Shown here: positions 61,658-64,000 of the stretch, one piece after another
Numbering within the stretch: position 1 is the first letter of the stretch
How the letters are laid out: each line of letters opens with the position of its first letter
Source: an uncultured Chloroflexota bacterium
GTDB lineage: Bacteria; Chloroflexota; Anaerolineae; Anaerolineales; Anaerolineaceae
NCBI GenBank assembly: GCA_902786265.1
Contig: CADACE010000003.1
Coordinates: 62,001 to 126,000 of the forward strand
Length of the DNA stretch: 64,000 nt
Direction: 5' to 3'
Program-made: the position numbers and the translations under genes
Notes under the pieces: model-generated
Database searches by the model: none
What the model was told of the DNA's origin: nothing
Seen by the model: the letters and a program-made list of their open reading frames with translations, nothing else

Positions 61658-62092
61658 CTAACTCCCTTTTGATTGCGCGTACCGCTCTTTACCCCACCAA
61701 TTCGGCATAAGCTCCTTCAGCGTAACAATACTGCGGTTCGCAAAATCATTCATGATTTCCATGTTCTCATTTTCTTCATCCAGCTGGTAAAGAAACTCAC
61801 GGCACGCGCCGCAGGGCATACCGCTGCCTCCTCCGTAAGGAGCTCTGTCACGAAAAGCGATCATACGCTTGATTTTCGTCTGTCCGCTGTTCACATACAT
61901 GTTCAGCGCCGCGACTCTTTCTGCGCAGAGGTTCATGACCCCGCTGCAGCTCTCTATACAAAATCCGGTATAGATTTCCCCGTTTTCAGCTTCCAGCGCG
62001 CAAACAACATGATGCGCGTAAACGAATGGGGAAACATCCTCCGGATGATATTGTGCACTGGCTTTTTCATATAATATGTCCCAGATATCCAT
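61658..62092 (-). CDS. Cytidine deaminase-like protein
   Basis: A 144-residue zinc deaminase. NLCAERVAALNMYV supplies Cys and Glu, and SGMPCGACREFLYQL the two other Cys ligands. The fold and size match cytidine/blasticidin deaminases; the N-terminal part is less typical (HHVVCALEAENGEIYTGFCI). It stands first in a two-gene unit with the phosphodiesterase. Confidence 0.88.
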   Translation of the reverse strand: MDIWDILYEKASAQYHPEDVSPFVYAHHVVCALEAENGEIYTGFCIESCSGVMNLCAERVAALNMYVNSGQTKIKRMIAFRDRAPYGGGSGMPCGACREFLYQLDEENENMEIMNDFANRSIVTLKELMPNWWGKERYAQSKGS

Positions 62093-62154
62093 AGGTCTGC
62101 CTTTCCAAAATTAATGGATTTCATTGGCTGTTTGTAACATCAGCGTTTTTTGAA

Positions 62155-63048
62155 TCACGGTACCGCCTCATCGAAAAAAGCAAGGATCAGCCGGTTGGTA
62201 TCAATACCATTCAGCTTTTGATCCGGCCAGGAATGACGTCCGTCTTTGACAAGAAGATGCCAGACCCGGTTAGGTGACTGTTCCCCGCTGCACTTGCTGA
62301 GTACGGAACCGCTGCCTATCTCCTCCGAAACACAGTGATCAAGACTGTTTGAATCTGCCCAATATGACATCACATCCTCAATGGCAGGATCCTTTGCGTG
62401 AGCCGCACTTCCATCGCTGTTTTTCGGGACAACATCGTCCTTTTCACCGCTTATCTGAAAGAAACTGATATCATTGACTTCTTTCCGGGCATCCCATATT
62501 TTCACAGGCATCAGCCCCGCCACGCTGACAAAGGCTGAAAAAGTATCGGCAGCCTCCATCGCAAGACGGTGGACCATGAAAGCACCGTTTGAAAAACCGA
62601 CGGCAAAAGTTCTTTTCCTGTCAAGTGAATATTCCCGCTGCAGATATTCGGCAAGTGAAACCAGAAACGCCACATCGTCGTTTCCGCCGGCCGCGATCCC
62701 GGAATTCCATCCGACTGAAGAGAGAGGGTCATTCGGATTCCGCGCTCCGGTAACATAGACGACCGCATATCCAAGTTCATTTGCTTCCCGTTCAAAATGG
62801 ACGGTATTTCGGAAGCTTTCCGCCGAATTTCCGTAACCATGGAGCATGAAAACAAGCGGAGCTCCGTCAATATTCTCCGGAAAATCCAATATAAAATTAT
62901 GCTTTATGCCGTCAAATCTGCAGGAAAACCTGTTATCTTTCACATGCTCCACGTCCGATAAAACTCCGGTTGAATCATACGCCTGAACATGTCCGATAAA
63001 AAACAGGGAGACCAGCAAAAGGAACGCCAAAATTTTACAGGATTTCAT
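62155..63048 (-). CDS. Secreted alpha/beta hydrolase (PHB depolymerase/feruloyl esterase type)
   Basis: A 297-residue exported esterase. The signal peptide is MKSCKILAFLLLVSLFFIGH, ending near VQA. The catalytic set is GFSNGAFMVH (Ser), DVVPKNSDGS (Asp region) and DGRHSWPDQ (His). LVFMLHGYGNSAESFRNT marks the oxyanion region. It belongs to the LpqC/PHB depolymerase group (ester hydrolases acting on plant or polymer esters). The start follows GGAGTAAGAC. Confidence 0.88.
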   Translation of the reverse strand: MKSCKILAFLLLVSLFFIGHVQAYDSTGVLSDVEHVKDNRFSCRFDGIKHNFILDFPENIDGAPLVFMLHGYGNSAESFRNTVHFEREANELGYAVVYVTGARNPNDPLSSVGWNSGIAAGGNDDVAFLVSLAEYLQREYSLDRKRTFAVGFSNGAFMVHRLAMEAADTFSAFVSVAGLMPVKIWDARKEVNDISFFQISGEKDDVVPKNSDGSAAHAKDPAIEDVMSYWADSNSLDHCVSEEIGSGSVLSKCSGEQSPNRVWHLLVKDGRHSWPDQKLNGIDTNRLILAFFDEAVP

Positions 63049-63096
63049 GTCTTACTCCGCTTTGCCAAAGTTCACTCGTCGTCAGGCTTCTGACCG

Positions 63097-63258
63097 TCAT
63101 GCGCTTTCCAGGCACATTCCGTGAGCCGCATCTCTGTGAAAACAGCTGTAAAAGAGGAATCTTCCGGGCTGCGGTTCAGTCGTGATTTTAACCCGCTCCC
63201 GTTCTATGCTGTAATGCTGCGGTTCTCTTGTCCAAAGTAACCGGTCTGTGATATTCAT
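63097..63258 (-). pseudogene. Short frame resembling the start of a DUF1349 protein
   Basis: GGAG lies 5 bases ahead of ATG 63258, followed by 53 codons: MNITDRLLWTREPQHYSIER, VKITTEPQPGRFLF, FHRDAAHGMCLESA. The pattern W-x-x-EP-x-x-(W/Y)-x-I...V-x-I-TT-x-P and R-D-x-x-H resembles the N-terminal quarter of DUF1349 (family length about 190). It then stops, so it is probably a truncated gene. The stretch 63259-63539 after it holds nothing that I can assign. Confidence 0.5.
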
Positions 63259-63539
63259 AATGCTCCTGTTTACAATATTCCATCGATTCCTGTATAAGTT
63301 TACGGGATCATGTCAGAAGTATTTTTCAGTCATTTGTATCCGATTCCCCAATACAGGGGCTTTCACCAACAGCCATTTTATTGAAAGAAACAGGATGTCC
63401 GATACAAAAGGATCACCCTGTTTTTATAAAAACGATATGATGGAACAATCTCCTGCTTCAAAGATGCTTGAGAGTGTATCCGGTTTTCGGCTTCAGTCAA
63501 ACGGCTTTATTTGCTGCGAACCTTACTGTCTGCCCCGTG

Positions 63540-64000
63540 TCAGAACAAATCCACAGTACCGAACTGCCTGTCGCCCGCGTCTCCGAGTCCGGGCAGGATG
63601 TAGCCATGCTCATTGAGCTTCTCATCAATAGCCGCCAGATGGATGTCAATATCGGGGTGTGCTTCATGCAAAGCCTTGATGCCTTCCGGAGCGCCGATCA
63701 ATCCAACAAAGCGGATACTCTTTGCTCCCCACTTTTTCAGGATATCAGCGACCGCGATCGCGGAACCGCCGGTGGCAAGCATCGGGTCCAAAATCAGGCA
63801 ATGGTCAACCGTTCGATAATTCGCCAGTTTGTTGTAGTACTCAACCGGCTGCAGCGTTTCTTCATTCCGGTAGAGACCGATATGCAAAACGCAGGCATTC
63901 GGGATCAAATTCCAGATGCCGTCCACCATTCCCAAACCGGCACGCAGTATCGGGATCAGTGCAATTTTTTCAGCCAGGACTTTTGTTTCTGTTTTCATCA
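63540..64000 (-). CDS. upp: Uracil phosphoribosyltransferase, C-terminal part
   Basis: The last 152 or more residues of UPRT, which makes UMP from uracil and [32 protein letters not shown] (PRPP loop) and [13 protein letters not shown] (uracil site) are diagnostic. The gene runs off the right end of the window; the Met at 63998 is internal, since about 55 more N-terminal residues are expected. Confidence 0.95.
   Translation of the reverse strand, partial: MKTETKVLAEKIALIPILRAGLGMVDGIWNLIPNACVLHIGLYRNEETLQPVEYYNKLANYRTVDHCLILDPMLATGGSAIAVADILKKWGAKSIRFVGLIGAPEGIKALHEAHPDIDIHLAAIDEKLNEHGYILPGLGDAGDRQFGTVDLF

Overview
The window is a stretch of bacterial chromosome with no rRNA, tRNA, CRISPR array or intact transposase. 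My best guess is a gut or rumen member of the Chloroflexota, class Anaerolineae. This rests on lipoproteins with Pro-Thr-Ala-Glu linkers, an NBR1-type Ig domain fused to a solute-binding protein, the AddAB recombination nuclease, and a membrane 4Fe-4S protein linked to TlpA, together with gene families also common in anaerobic Clostridia. A Firmicute is the main alternative; a marker gene would decide.

Layout. Positions 1-4.85 kb are an unusual, decayed region: the end of a secreted protein, a RiPP-like leader gene broken by a stop at codon 2 and flanked by a direct repeat, SfsA with a cupin, remnants of a DUF488 gene and other genes, and a dense set of palindromes including two REP-like hairpins with compensatory base changes. 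From 4.87 to 15.8 kb lies a secreted redox and proteolysis region: three paralogous TlpA-like thiol-disulfide lipoproteins, a huge secreted protein joining a DUF362-like domain to a clostripain-type C11 protease, an M13 zinc peptidase, and a TlpA - 49-residue CXXC membrane peptide - membrane 4Fe-4S protein operon that looks like a path carrying electrons out across the membrane. From 16 to 20.5 kb are a GNAT enzyme, DUF4867, the binding protein-Ig fusion and a metallo-hydrolase.

From 20.6 to 26.0 kb a sugar operon (permease, binding protein, permease, GH4 glycosidase, PfkB kinase) imports and breaks down a glycoside; it has no ATPase of its own. AddB and AddA follow (26.1-32.6 kb), then a SpoIIE-type phosphatase, a fragment of a NagZ-like glycosidase, and a second RiPP-like leader peptide at 35.0 kb related to the broken one at 0.8 kb.

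From 35.4 kb to the end almost everything is on the minus strand: a cytosine deaminase-like enzyme, two unknown genes joined by a repeat, an aldo/keto reductase, a radical SAM/flavodoxin/YjdF cluster, a second PfkB kinase, an ABC exporter, several acetyltransferases, a TetR gene with clear operators and two tiny membrane proteins, two giant leucine-rich-repeat proteins without signal peptides, and a series of small metabolic enzymes (FMN-dependent oxidoreductase, beta-lactamase fold, PhzF, methyltransferase, cytidine deaminase, phosphodiesterase, esterase). The window ends inside uracil phosphoribosyltransferase. Several families of short palindromic repeats lie between genes and in places inside them.
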